Below, piece after piece: positions 18,170 through 26,672 of a DNA stretch of 45,667 nt. The stretch covers positions 1 to 45,667 of the forward strand of contig JADZAE010000059.1 in the NCBI GenBank assembly GCA_020852715.1, written 5' to 3'. A model generated the notes under the pieces. It did no database searches. It saw only the letters and a list, made by a program, of their open reading frames with translations, and had not been told where the DNA came from. The number at the start of each line of letters is the position of its first letter. The first letter of the stretch is position 1. The position numbers were made by a program, and so were the translations under genes. This stretch comes from Deltaproteobacteria bacterium (GTDB lineage: Bacteria; Bdellovibrionota_C; UBA2361; SZUA-149; JADZAE01).

Positions 18170-18847
18170 TTATAAGGGATGTTTATTGCTAAGTAAATAG
18201 GGCTCCAAAGGTTTAGAAATAATGCTAATCATTTGTTGCTGGTTCTTTAGGGCAAATTGTTTAAATTTCCCCCAGGAGCGGGTTTGGGCATCTAATCTGA
18301 GCCCTGAAGAGTGCAATAATTCAAGAAAAATAGGTTTAGTTGGGCGCATTTGGGCACTAGTTGAATGAGCTAATTTGCTAGAAAATAACTTGGATATAGT
18401 CTCTCGTATAGAGCAAAAGCAACTAGATTGATCAAGCTGGAGATGATGAATGACAGCCTGTCCTTCGGGTTTTAAAATGCGTTTTATTTCTTCGAGAAAG
18501 ATGCGGAAGCTGTCTATATCTAATTCGATAAAATAGTTAAAAGACCAGACAAAATCGATGGAGTTATCAGCAAAAAATAAAAGCTTATCGTTATCAATTT
18601 GTTGATAAGAAATATTTGATGAGCCCTCATTTTTAATGTTTTCAATAATATTTTTTTTATCGGCGATGCGTAATTGGGCGCGAGATGCAAAAGCCTTACT
18701 CCAGTCGCCGTTATCATAGCCGATTTGCAATGCGCTGCTTGTTGAGGACAAGTGAGGAAGTATAAAGGCTTCAATGATGGATAATCTCCAAATTCCGGGG
18801 TCGATAACCTTTTCAGCTTGTCCGAAAAAATTGGGGAATAACGCCAT
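18170..18847 (-). CDS. Class I SAM-dependent methyltransferase-like protein
   Basis: The 225-residue protein has a Rossmann methyltransferase order: a degenerate motif I (ALQIGYDNGDWSK, about 39-51, lacking the full G-x-G-x-G), an acidic residue after beta-2, then FFADNSIDFVWSFNYFIELD (motif III/IV region), then EEIKRILKPEGQAVIHHLQ. This is the pattern of the methyltransferase type 11 group. The weakened glycine loop may mean loose SAM binding or a non-catalytic relative. The substrate is unknown. It lies 74 bp upstream of rpsT, same strand, with no functional link. Confidence 0.72.
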   Translation of the reverse strand: MALFPNFFGQAEKVIDPGIWRLSIIEAFILPHLSSTSSALQIGYDNGDWSKAFASRAQLRIADKKNIIENIKNEGSSNISYQQIDNDKLLFFADNSIDFVWSFNYFIELDIDSFRIFLEEIKRILKPEGQAVIHHLQLDQSSCFCSIRETISKLFSSKLAHSTSAQMRPTKPIFLELLHSSGLRLDAQTRSWGKFKQFALKNQQQMISIISKPLEPYLLSNKHPL

Positions 18848-19063
18848 GTTTAGCCTTTAATAAAGATATAATAAAGTTGAATCATTTCTTTTCTATACAC
18901 ATCCTACTAAGCGCATTCCTTCAGGGAAATTAACCACTGTCCACACTCTTAGCTTAATTTCGTTGAGGAATATACATTATTATTCTTGAGCGTGGTCAGG
19001 TTTTAATAGATATGTTAGAGATGGCTTGCTTTGTTTTTAGTTAAGAAATAAGGTGTCTTCTCG

Positions 19064-19378
19064 ATGGCTGATGTTTTACTATCAAATATGATTAACCGCG
19101 ACGATGTCATAAATGTCCTAAAAACGGTCTATGACCCGGAGATTTATCTTGACCTTTGGACTTTGGGACTGATTTACGATGTTGAAATAATTGATAATAA
19201 CATCAATATCCGCATGACATTTACTTCAGTGGCTTGTCCGGTAGGGCCGGCATTAGTTGATGAGGTGAAAACCAAGGTTTCGGGTATTTCCGGAGTAGGA
19301 AATGTTAATGTCGAGGTAGTTTTCAATCCTCCCTGGCAACCATCTGAAGAATTGATGGCCTTGTTAGGACTAGTTTAA
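19064..19378 (+). CDS. SufT/MIP18 family (DUF59) iron-sulfur assembly protein
   Basis: The 104-residue protein is essentially one DUF59 domain: VYDPEIYLDLWTLGLIYDV, then MTFTSVACPVGPALVDEVKT with the conserved cysteine, then VEVVFNPPWQPSEELMALLG. In the family, D-P-E-I-x-x-D-x-x-x-L-G-L-I-Y and T-S-x-x-C-P are hallmarks. The role is maturation or delivery of Fe-S clusters. An internal ATG at 19085 is also possible. It is followed 6 bp later by tRNA-Arg. Confidence 0.93.
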   Translation: MADVLLSNMINRDDVINVLKTVYDPEIYLDLWTLGLIYDVEIIDNNINIRMTFTSVACPVGPALVDEVKTKVSGISGVGNVNVEVVFNPPWQPSEELMALLGLV

Positions 19379-19384
19379 ACATTT

Positions 19385-19461
19385 GCGTTCTTAGCTCAGC
19401 TGGATAGAGCAACTGGCTTCGAACCAGTAGGTCGGGGGTTCGAGTCCCTCAGGACGCACCA
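19385..19461 (+). tRNA. tRNA-Arg (anticodon TCG)
   Basis: A full cloverleaf is visible: acceptor GCGTTCT pairs with AGGACGC (one G-U), D-arm AGCTCAGCTGGATAGAGC, anticodon stem ACTGG/CCAGT with loop CTTCGAA (anticodon TCG, reading CGA and possibly other CGN codons), variable loop AGGTC, and T-arm with GGTTCGAGTCCC. The 3' CCA is encoded (19459-19461). It lies between the SufT-like gene and rpiA. Confidence 0.97.
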
Positions 19462-19485
19462 GTTTTTGTGATAAAGAAAGTCGCC

Positions 19486-20211
19486 ATGGCTGATTTAAAA
19501 CAAGTAGTTGCTGAAGTTATCGCTCGCCGTGTTCAGGATGGTGAAACGATCGGTATTGGTTCAGGCTCTACTGTATGGCTGGCGATTGAAAAAATTGCGC
19601 AGCGTGTGGCAAAAGAAAATCTGAAAATATCATGTCTTGCTGCCAGTCATGCTAGCGCTTTTGCGGCCGAGCGTGCCGGGTTAAATGTTCTACCACTAAT
19701 CTCTGAGCGAAAACTAGATTGGGCCTTTGATGGTGCAGATGAAGTTGATCCGCAGCTTAACTTGATTAAAGGCGCCTGGGGAGCCATGCTTAAAGAGAAG
19801 ATTCTTGCCCAGCGTAGCGAAAAGTTTGTGGTTATTGTTAGTGAAGATAAGCTGGTTAAGCGTTTAGGGAAGAAGTTTGCCGTACCCGTTGAAGTTGTTC
19901 CCGAAGCAGCATTTATTGTGCAAGAGGAATTAGCGAAGCTCGGAGCTGTTGATGTGCGCTTACGAAAGGATGAAAAAAAAGGATCGCCCTTTAATACCGA
20001 GCACAATAACTTTGTCTTAGACGCGAAATTTAAAAATATTGAACCCTCATTAGAAGCGCAGATCAATGCGCTGCCCGGAGTGTTAGACAATGGGATATTC
20101 ATAAACCGCGCTTCGGAAGTATTGATAGCTAAAGCTTCTGGGGTCTATTCTCTTCGCCGCTGTGCCGGACAAATCAAAGAAGAGTTGATTTTGTCACCGG
20201 ACAAATTTTAA
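19486..20211 (+). CDS. rpiA: Ribose-5-phosphate isomerase A
   Basis: The protein is 241 residues from ATG 19486; a GTG at 19468 would put the start 6 bp from the tRNA 3' end and add six residues. It interconverts ribose-5-phosphate and ribulose-5-phosphate in the pentose phosphate pathway. Motifs are GIGSGSTVW (phosphate loop), DGADEVD (catalytic Asp region), LIKGAWGAMLKEK with the catalytic Glu-Lys, and FAVPVEVVPEA. The C-terminal PGVLDNGIF is also typical. The usual LIKGGGGA loop reads LIKGAWGA here, a small change. Its stop abuts the next ATG (20212), so the two genes are probably coupled. Confidence 0.96.
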   Translation: MADLKQVVAEVIARRVQDGETIGIGSGSTVWLAIEKIAQRVAKENLKISCLAASHASAFAAERAGLNVLPLISERKLDWAFDGADEVDPQLNLIKGAWGAMLKEKILAQRSEKFVVIVSEDKLVKRLGKKFAVPVEVVPEAAFIVQEELAKLGAVDVRLRKDEKKGSPFNTEHNNFVLDAKFKNIEPSLEAQINALPGVLDNGIFINRASEVLIAKASGVYSLRRCAGQIKEELILSPDKF

Positions 20212-20508
20212 ATGAAAAATATTATTCTGTTTTTAGTCATTCTCATGTCTTTTGCTGCTTGCATGGAGCCGGCGGAAAAACGAGTGCCGCAACTAATCGA
20301 AGAATTATCGGCAAGTGATGATTCTGTAAAAAACAAAGCGGCGCTGGAATTGGCCTATTATGAGGGCGAGGCTAAGGATGCTGTGCCTATACTTAAAAAA
20401 CTGCTTAAGCATCCACATAACGGTATTAAAAGTGCAGCGGCTTTTGCGTTGACTAAAATAGGAACTCCTGAGGCTTTGGCCGCGGTAGAGCAGGCTAAGG
20501 TAAAATAA
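20212..20508 (+). CDS. Small HEAT-repeat lipoprotein
   Basis: The 98-residue protein starts MKNIILFLVILMSFAACMEP, a lipoprotein-like signal with Cys17 as the likely lipidated residue. Two HEAT-like helical repeats follow (VKNKAALELAYYEGEAKDAV, GIKSAAAFALTKIGTPEAL), each with the Ala-Leu-x-x-Ile/Leu-Gly pattern. It may serve as a binding scaffold at the envelope. The ATG follows the rpiA stop with no gap, implying translational coupling. No specific function can be assigned. Confidence 0.8.
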   Translation: MKNIILFLVILMSFAACMEPAEKRVPQLIEELSASDDSVKNKAALELAYYEGEAKDAVPILKKLLKHPHNGIKSAAAFALTKIGTPEALAAVEQAKVK

Positions 20509-20645
20509 GCGTATTTATAGACTATTGTACCTAAGAATTTCCTTGATTAATCTGTTAAATATGTCTAAAAAAGGCTCGAAAATGGTGGGCCGAGATAAAT
20601 TATAGAAACGGCTCTTTGATTACTAACCAGTTTGTTTGGAGTTAC

Positions 20646-21248
20646 ATGCAGCGTTCTGTCCAATTTTCTAAAAGTTCAATTCCTGTAAAGTCATCAAAAG
20701 AACAAGAAGATCACGTAGTAAACGAGGCGATAACGGCCCGAGAGGTTCGCTTAATCGACCATGAAGGGAAGCAGGTCGGTATAATTCGCACGATCGAGGC
20801 TCTGCGTATGGCTGAAGATTTAGGTCTTGATTTAGTTCAAGTTGCCGCTGATGCTATGCCCCCGGTTTGCCGCATTTTAGATTATGGTAAGTTGAAATAC
20901 CGTGAACAGAAAAAATCTGCGGAGGCACGCAAGAAAAATGCGGCTCAGGAGACAAAAGAGCTACGTGTTCGTTACAATACTGATTCTCACGATTTGGAAA
21001 CAAAGATTAGAAATGCTCGACGTTTTCTGGAAGAAGGCGATAAGGTTAAATTCCAAATGAGATTTAAGGGTCGAGAAGTTGTTTATGAAGAAATAGGCAA
21101 CGGTATTTTTGATCAGATTGCCGTTGCGCTGGAAGATATATCTAATCTTGATGAGCGGACAAATCTGATAGGTTCCAGAATGTTTATCGGCTTTGCGCCA
21201 AAGTCTGTGGGCAAGAAGAATAAAGCAAAGGCCGCCCAGACTGCTTGA
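20646..21248 (+). CDS. infC: Translation initiation factor IF-3
   Basis: The protein is 200 residues from ATG 20646, which has GGAG five bases upstream; an in-frame TTG at 20616 would extend it by ten residues. The IF-3 core has VVNEAITAREVRLIDHEGKQ, then DLGLDLVQVAADAMPPVCRI, DYGKLKYREQKK, KELRVRYNTDSHDLETKI and VKFQMRFKGREVVYEE. IF-3 prevents subunit joining and checks the start codon. An extra N-terminal stretch of about 30 residues is polar. rpmI and rplT, which usually follow infC, are missing; a membrane protein gene follows instead. Confidence 0.96.
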   Translation: MQRSVQFSKSSIPVKSSKEQEDHVVNEAITAREVRLIDHEGKQVGIIRTIEALRMAEDLGLDLVQVAADAMPPVCRILDYGKLKYREQKKSAEARKKNAAQETKELRVRYNTDSHDLETKIRNARRFLEEGDKVKFQMRFKGREVVYEEIGNGIFDQIAVALEDISNLDERTNLIGSRMFIGFAPKSVGKKNKAKAAQTA

Positions 21249-21322
21249 GCTTTTCGCTATTCGTTAGTCGTCTCTGACTAGATTGCCGGAACAGACTGCC
21301 AAAAATAAAATTCTCCGGGGAT

Positions 21323-22282
21323 ATGCTAATGAAGTTACTACCTGAAAATAGATGGGTATTGTTCAAGTTGGGAACGATGGTGCTTATCCTCATCTTGCTG
21401 GGTCGTTATATTGTTAACCATTTAAATGATTTTGCTGCTATTCGTAATATCGGGCTACGTGACACGCTTATTCTTGTCGTTCTGCAAATGATCTTGATTT
21501 TCACTGGCGCCGCTCAATTCCACGTTGTGGTTAAAATGTTTGGTTGCTTAATTGCTTATCCGCGCTGGTTGTTGATCTATGTTCACGCCCGCTTGTTAAA
21601 TCTACTGGTGCCGCAGTCAGGGAATGCCTATCGGGCAACAGCGCTAAAAATAAATCATCAATTTTCAATCACTGCCTATGGAGTGGCATTGATTACTTTT
21701 TCTTATCTTAATTCTTTAACAGCCTTAATACTTACCTGGCTGACAGTTTTGCTGGTGGACATCAATTTGCGTATCAGAGGAGAGTTATTGGTTGAGTGGT
21801 TGGGGCTGGCAGTAATCGGCGCAATAATTGTTTCGGCATTGATGGTTCGTTGTCAAGCGATGATGGCTGAGCGTTGGGGTGCGGAAAACGGCAAATTAGT
21901 AACATTAGCTCGCGTGTTGAAAGATTTAAGCTTTTCTCTGCGTGGACTTAAATGTGTAAGCCAAGTGTTCTTGATCGGATTGATTGGACATATCTTAGGG
22001 TTGTTTATGAACTGGTTTTGCTTTGTTAAGCTTAATGTCGATGTGCCGATAAGTCATTTAGCACTGCTTCGTTTTGCCAAGAATGTTACGGATAGCATTT
22101 CTATTACCCCAGGGAATTTTGGTGTCCGCGAAAGTATGTATGCCATCATTAATTCTGAGACAAATGGTCTAGTGAGTGCGGGGATTATTGTTGCTGCCTG
22201 GTCTAGTATCGTCAGTATAGTTGCCTCAATTGTCCTAGGCTTGCTTTCGTTTTTATTTAATTCTAAAAAAACAGCAGTTTAG
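21323..22282 (+). CDS. Lysylphosphatidylglycerol synthase TM-domain/flippase-like membrane protein
   Basis: The 319-residue protein has about seven to eight membrane segments and matches the UPF0104/YbhN-like family (the membrane domain of MprF). The markers are RLLNLLVPQSGNAYRATALK (family form L-x-x-x-x-P-x-x-x-G-x-x-x-R), FAKNVTDSISITPGNFGVRE (P-G-x-x-G-x-R-E) and the late hydrophobic helix pair. The soluble aminoacyl-transferase half is absent, so a lipid- or glycolipid-flipping role is more likely than synthesis. It is the first of three surface-glycan-type genes (with the CapK-like and pyruvyl transferase genes). ATG 21323 and ATG 21329 are both possible starts. Confidence 0.82.
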   Translation: MLMKLLPENRWVLFKLGTMVLILILLGRYIVNHLNDFAAIRNIGLRDTLILVVLQMILIFTGAAQFHVVVKMFGCLIAYPRWLLIYVHARLLNLLVPQSGNAYRATALKINHQFSITAYGVALITFSYLNSLTALILTWLTVLLVDINLRIRGELLVEWLGLAVIGAIIVSALMVRCQAMMAERWGAENGKLVTLARVLKDLSFSLRGLKCVSQVFLIGLIGHILGLFMNWFCFVKLNVDVPISHLALLRFAKNVTDSISITPGNFGVRESMYAIINSETNGLVSAGIIVAAWSSIVSIVASIVLGLLSFLFNSKKTAV

Positions 22283-22316
22283 TAACTAACATAGAGGATA
22301 AACACAGGGGCGGATT

Positions 22317-23642
22317 TTGTACCGAAATAAATTTTCAAAGTGGCTGCTGAACATTGGAGACATTTCCCGTGGCTGGTCTGTAAATGACTGCCTAACGCAG
22401 CTCATAAGGATGGAACGTGTTGGTTCCGATCAGCTCCAGGACTTCAAATTGCAGCTGCTAAAGAATTTATTGCTAAACGCTTATGATCAAGTGTCTCTCT
22501 ACCGTAACCTTTGGCAAAACGCGGGAATTTCGCCGGAAGCAATCAAAGACTTCTCTGATCTAAAGAAGCTCCCAGTAATGACAAAGAAAATGTTTGTCGA
22601 TGCCGGCGATAACTGTCTGAATAAATCATATCCGGCTAGATCGTTGATAGTCGGTCGGAGCAGTGGATCTACCGGACACCCATTTGTTTATCGTAAGGAT
22701 CCTCGACATCATAGTTGGTTTATTGCCGGAGCGATGCATTCCTGGATTACTGCTGGCTGGAAAGTAGGTGAAAGCTGGGTTCGCGTACAATACAGAGGCG
22801 AGCTGAGCCTAAGGGCGAAGCTAGAAGACAAAGTTTTTAATTGCACATATTTGCCGATCGATGAGCTTAGCCCAACAGTGATGGCACAATTTTCTCGTAA
22901 ACTGGAAAAAACCGCACCTAGTTTAATTCGCGGTTATGCCGGTGCGATGTATGTTTTTGCCAGCTATCTGCTGGCAGAGAATAAGTATGCCATTAGACCA
23001 AAAGCAGTAGTGACAACGGGTGATACTTTATACCCTCATTACCGGGAAGCGATTGAGAAGGCTTTTGGCTGTCGTGTCTATGATGCTTATGGTGGGGAGG
23101 GTATTCCTATTGCTAATATGTATCACGATGGCGCTTATTATGCGTTACCCATTACTCATGTTGAGCTTGAGCCGCTAGCTGATACTAAACTAGCCAAAGT
23201 TATTATTACTTCATTAACCAATGCCGCCATGCCATTTATCCGTTATGATATTGGCGATATGGCTGAAATTGATGATTTCTCCTCCCCGGCGATGTTGGCA
23301 TGGACAAGAATAAGTAAAATATCCGGGCGCGATACAGATATCGTAATTACTCCCAACAAGCGCCATTTAGTCTGTCATCATTTTAATAACATCATGCGCA
23401 ACTATGCCGGCGTCAATCAGTTTCAGATTTTACAGAAGGAAGTGCAGAGCATTGAGATTTCACTGGTGGAAAACCAAAGCGGTGCCATGAATGCGGACAA
23501 GGCGCAGTTGCATCAGCAATTAACTGAGCTTACAGGCGGGGAGATGGATATAAGAATTAAGATAGTTGAAGAAATTCCTGTTCCCAAATCAGGAAAGCGC
23601 AGATACATTGTTTCGGAAATAAATAAGCTGGCAGGATTTTAA
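22317..23642 (+). CDS. CapK/PaaK-like adenylate-forming enzyme
   Basis: The 441-residue protein begins at a TTG with AGGGGCGG upstream. Adenylate-forming motifs are GRSSGSTGHPFVYRKD (about 117, the ATP-phosphate loop), VVTTGDTLYPHYREAI, VYDAYGGEGIPIAN (A5 region) and FIRYDIGDMAEID (A7-like Tyr-Asp). The C-terminal VPVPKSGKRRYIVSE-like segment holds the conserved lysine (KSGKRR). The family includes phenylacetate-CoA ligase and CapK of capsule clusters. With a polysaccharide pyruvyl transferase next door, a role in decorating a surface polymer with an acyl group fits better than phenylacetate breakdown. The substrate is unknown. Confidence 0.87.
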   Translation: MYRNKFSKWLLNIGDISRGWSVNDCLTQLIRMERVGSDQLQDFKLQLLKNLLLNAYDQVSLYRNLWQNAGISPEAIKDFSDLKKLPVMTKKMFVDAGDNCLNKSYPARSLIVGRSSGSTGHPFVYRKDPRHHSWFIAGAMHSWITAGWKVGESWVRVQYRGELSLRAKLEDKVFNCTYLPIDELSPTVMAQFSRKLEKTAPSLIRGYAGAMYVFASYLLAENKYAIRPKAVVTTGDTLYPHYREAIEKAFGCRVYDAYGGEGIPIANMYHDGAYYALPITHVELEPLADTKLAKVIITSLTNAAMPFIRYDIGDMAEIDDFSSPAMLAWTRISKISGRDTDIVITPNKRHLVCHHFNNIMRNYAGVNQFQILQKEVQSIEISLVENQSGAMNADKAQLHQQLTELTGGEMDIRIKIVEEIPVPKSGKRRYIVSEINKLAGF

Positions 23643-23648
23643 AAGCAG

Positions 23649-24959
23649 ATGAAAAAGTTAAATGTGGTGCTGGGTGATTGTTATCATGATTCGGATAAAG
23701 GTGGCGGCGGAATAATCTCCGGTGCTTTGGTGGCGATTAAAGAAGTTTGTCAGGAGCGGGAGATTGAACCGCAAATCACCTTGCTTTATCGGTTTTCTCA
23801 AGATGATCCGCGCTTTGCTACGGCCAGCAGATTAACAAAAGAACTATTTCCGGAAGTTTCTGTTGCCCCGGCGCTATTATCAACCTTGCATGGTCCACAT
23901 ATTTTTTGGGCGCTGTGGGCGATTAAGGCTTTAATTTTAGGGCCACTGACTTTGCTATTTCCCTCCCTAAACAGTCAAACTGCGGTTTTGAAAGAGGCTG
24001 ATTTAATAATTCTAAAAGGAGGACATTTTTACCGCACTTGGTCGAAAAATCCGCTACTGGATGCCATTGCAATTTATCTTTTGACTTATAATATTTTGTT
24101 TGCTTATCGTTTAGGCAAGCCGCTAGCTGTGCTTTCGCACTCTTTTGGTCCGTTCCAGACGCCGTTGTCGAAGCGATTGTTCGGCTGGATAATCAGTAAA
24201 GCCTCTTATCTTTCTACTCGTGAGGAAATATCTAAGACGATACTCCAGTCTTGTGCTGTGCCTGGAGATAAAATAAATGTTACTCCGGATTTAGCTTTTG
24301 CTGCTTTTGCAAAAGAGACAGATCGTATTAAGCAGATCATGTTGGTACAAGGGCTAAAGGAAAACAGCTACATTATTGTGACAGCCAGACCTTGGTTTTT
24401 TTCTGCAAGTAACTGGAAAGAAAGTCAGGCCTATGAGGCATACACCAATGCGCTGGCTGAACTTTGCCGTTACACGATCGAGACCAAAGGTAAAACAATT
24501 GTGCTTGTTGTGCAAAACGATGGTGCACACAGCAAAAAAGAGCCGGATATTTTGCCATTAAAAGCTATTCAGAGCAAAATTGCGAGGCAGGAAGTTGTTT
24601 TAATTGAAGATGATCTTAATGCCGCAGAACTAATTTATTTATATCAACGAGCGTTTTTTACTCTGGGAACCAGATTACACTCCTGTATTTTTTCTTTTAC
24701 GGTTGGGACGCCCTGTATTGCTGTTGCTTATACGCATAAGGCTGACGGTATCATGAAAATGATGGAGGCTGCGGAGTTTGTACTCGACATTAATAACATC
24801 GATCTTCAACGTGGAAAGGCGATGATTGATACTCTCAGTAATTCCCGGCCGGAACTGTCGCAACGCTATTATCAGCGAGCGGGACAACTGCGCGCTGAAG
24901 TAATTAATGCCATGCACACCATTTTTATGAAAATTTATACCGTGCACAAAATAGGATGA
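23649..24959 (+). CDS. Polysaccharide pyruvyl transferase family protein
   Basis: The 436-residue protein starts 6 bp after the CapK-like gene. Family markers are the N-terminal glycine-rich KGGGGIISGALVAI, ADLIILKGGHFY (the D-x-x-I-x-x-G-G core), GKPLAVLSHSFGPF, and the C-terminal TLGTRLHSCIFSFTVGTPCI with the R-x-H motif, then AYTHKADGIM. Members (CsaB, WcaK, EpsI) transfer pyruvate from PEP to sugars in cell-wall or exopolysaccharide. It is last in the three-gene set; a repeat A element sits just downstream within what looks like its terminator. Confidence 0.9.
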   Translation: MKKLNVVLGDCYHDSDKGGGGIISGALVAIKEVCQEREIEPQITLLYRFSQDDPRFATASRLTKELFPEVSVAPALLSTLHGPHIFWALWAIKALILGPLTLLFPSLNSQTAVLKEADLIILKGGHFYRTWSKNPLLDAIAIYLLTYNILFAYRLGKPLAVLSHSFGPFQTPLSKRLFGWIISKASYLSTREEISKTILQSCAVPGDKINVTPDLAFAAFAKETDRIKQIMLVQGLKENSYIIVTARPWFFSASNWKESQAYEAYTNALAELCRYTIETKGKTIVLVVQNDGAHSKKEPDILPLKAIQSKIARQEVVLIEDDLNAAELIYLYQRAFFTLGTRLHSCIFSFTVGTPCIAVAYTHKADGIMKMMEAAEFVLDINNIDLQRGKAMIDTLSNSRPELSQRYYQRAGQLRAEVINAMHTIFMKIYTVHKIG

Positions 24960-24969
24960 CCCACTAAAT

Positions 24970-25231
24970 CACCGTTCAACTCACTTTTAGTGTGCGGTAT
25001 AAGTTAAAACGTATCCGTTCACGACTTTTACTGAGTTTCTATATAAAAGCCCCCAGAGGGGGCAAGTTTTGCGAAGCAAAACTGTGGGGGTACAGAGGCT
25101 AAGCCTTCACAAGATTAGTTGTTTCCGATGAGGAAACGTCAATAAATTTAAAAATATTCATGTTTCTAATACCTCTGAAATTTTAATGAAAATTATCCCG
25201 TGAAGGCTTACGTTAAAACAAAGACTTTGAA
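24970..25231 (+). terminator. Possible terminator hairpin split by repeat A
   Basis: CACCGTTCAA (about 24970) and TTGAACGGTG (about 25228) are perfect 10-bp complements and lie on either side of repeat A copy 2. If the element and one GTTAAAAC copy are removed, the arms come within about 40 bases, forming a plausible terminator for the pyruvyl-transferase operon. The repeat seems to have inserted into its loop. Confidence 0.5.
25011..25211 (+). mobile_element. MITE-like repeat family A, copy 2
   Basis: A 201-bp copy in the same orientation as 8647-8850. It is flanked by perfect 8-bp direct repeats GTTAAAAC (25003-25010 and 25212-25219). Ends are GTATCCGTTCACGAC and (reverse complement) GTAAGCCTTCACGGG. 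Both internal hairpins are conserved (25049-25063 and 25065-25083). Most differences from copy 1 are single bases, plus a few lost G residues after the second hairpin. Confidence 0.88.
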
Positions 25232-25261
25232 CGGTGCTTTACTAAGTAACACTTACAAGAC

Positions 25262-25843
25262 TTATTTTTTCTTGGCGTCTTTACCTTTATCGTCACCGGA
25301 TTTAGCTCCCGCTGTTGTTTCGTCTTTTGAGCAAGTTATTTCTCCAGTGCGGGTTGCTGTACAACGACCATAGACATTTTGGCAGTCTGTAGTAACTGAT
25401 TCACGCAACAGTTTTCTTGCCTCAAAATCCATTGCTTGCATGTCTGTTTGAATGGCCTTGAAATTATTGGCTAGGCAGCGAGCCATACTTTGATGCTTTT
25501 CTTCGCAACGTTTCATTGCTTGAGCCTGATAGGTAGGAAGATTTTTATTAAAACGATCCTTAGCTGCCTGTTCCGATGCCTCTAAGTCAAATATACGTTG
25601 ATAAAACTCTTCTATTGGAGCTATCGCGCTTGCTGCCGTCGTTTGTGTTTTTACCTGCGTGGTAGGCGGAGGCGGTGGAGTCGGCTGCCAACTATAAAAA
25701 ATATCGGTACCGCAGCGAAAAACGGCAGCTGTTGCTGTCGCTTTAGTTTCCTCTTTGCCTGCCGGTTTTTTATCCGCAGCAAAAACAAAGTTTGGAATTA
25801 TAGTTAAAAGCAATAAAAGTATAATTAAATTCTGCTGACGCAT
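25262..25843 (-). CDS. Secreted hypothetical protein, Pro-run and four cysteines
   Basis: The 193-residue protein has a clear signal peptide (about 1-22, LLLLLTIIPNFVFAADKK). A Pro-rich stretch (PTPPPPPTTQ, about 54-63) precedes a helical region (about 75-150). Cysteines occur in RCGTD, RCEEKH, ARCLANN, TDCQNVYGRC and ITCSKD; several are spaced to form disulfides, suggesting a periplasmic or extracellular protein. The C-terminus is lysine-rich and low-complexity. I do not recognise a family. It is 13 bp downstream of the membrane protein gene at 25857-26447, so they are probably one operon. Confidence 0.7.
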   Translation of the reverse strand: MRQQNLIILLLLLTIIPNFVFAADKKPAGKEETKATATAAVFRCGTDIFYSWQPTPPPPPTTQVKTQTTAASAIAPIEEFYQRIFDLEASEQAAKDRFNKNLPTYQAQAMKRCEEKHQSMARCLANNFKAIQTDMQAMDFEARKLLRESVTTDCQNVYGRCTATRTGEITCSKDETTAGAKSGDDKGKDAKKK

Positions 25844-25856
25844 AAATTCCCTGTTC

Positions 25857-26447
25857 CTAATCTGCCCTCACCGTAGTGAGAGTTTGTCCTTTTTCCATGC
25901 CTTTACGGCGCATAATTTCTCGATTCAAATAATAAATGAAAGTATTTCTTCGATACAGCTCAGACCCTAAGCCCAGCCCAGCAAACCAAAGTAATAAAAT
26001 CAGACCAGCAAACATCGCTAATCCCGCCCAGCCGATAGCTAATTTGGGTAAGCCCAGAATAAATAACGAGCATACAAGTAGCAAAGAAGAAAGTAATGTG
26101 ACTACGCCATACCTTTCCAATTCGCTCAGATTTGTGAGATGCAGGTGCTTATTGTTATCCTCGCTAAGCTGCATTTGCTTTAAATCGTCAAGGTAAGACT
26201 CAAGAACTTCTGTTTTTACATTAGTTAAGTTAATTTTAAATGATTCTCCCACTGATTCTCTAAATGGAGCGAAAAGACCTCTTATTTTAGCCGTAGGAAA
26301 GGGACAAATAACACCGACACGCAAAGTAGAGGCCTCAAGCGAAGAGAGAAAAGTGCCGATTTGTAGGTATTGTTCCGTAAACGGAAAACGTCCTCGGCCA
26401 GAAGAAAACCCATTATCACTCATGAATGTCGCGAGATTTGAATTCAC
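25857..26447 (-). CDS. Membrane protein of unknown function, two TM segments
   Basis: The 196-residue protein has a soluble N-terminal half (about 1-105) that includes FLSSLEASTLRVGVICPFPT. Two adjacent membrane segments follow (about 110-158: VVTLLSSLLLVCSLFILGLP, then LAMFAGLILLLWFAGLGLG), then a short basic tail. I do not recognise it. It is upstream of the secreted Cys protein and divergent from the Omp85-like gene; the 225-bp gap between them holds the promoters. It may be an inner-membrane partner of the secreted protein (inference from adjacency only). Confidence 0.65.
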   Translation of the reverse strand: MNSNLATFMSDNGFSSGRGRFPFTEQYLQIGTFLSSLEASTLRVGVICPFPTAKIRGLFAPFRESVGESFKINLTNVKTEVLESYLDDLKQMQLSEDNNKHLHLTNLSELERYGVVTLLSSLLLVCSLFILGLPKLAIGWAGLAMFAGLILLLWFAGLGLGSELYRRNTFIYYLNREIMRRKGMEKGQTLTTVRAD

Positions 26448-26672
26448 AATATTTACCGAGGATCATTAGTATTTGCTTCTTATTGGCAAAAAAAAGTGGA
26501 TTTAGCCATTGATAAGCTTACTACATGATTAGATATGGCTAAATTTGTAGTTATATTGGCATGTTAGGGGGCTAGGGAAATTGCGCTACCCCTTGGGTAT
26601 CGTTTTTCCTTGCCTAGCTCATTTTCATTTGCTGATACTAGGCACGTTTTTCCAGGGTTGGGTTATTAGTCA

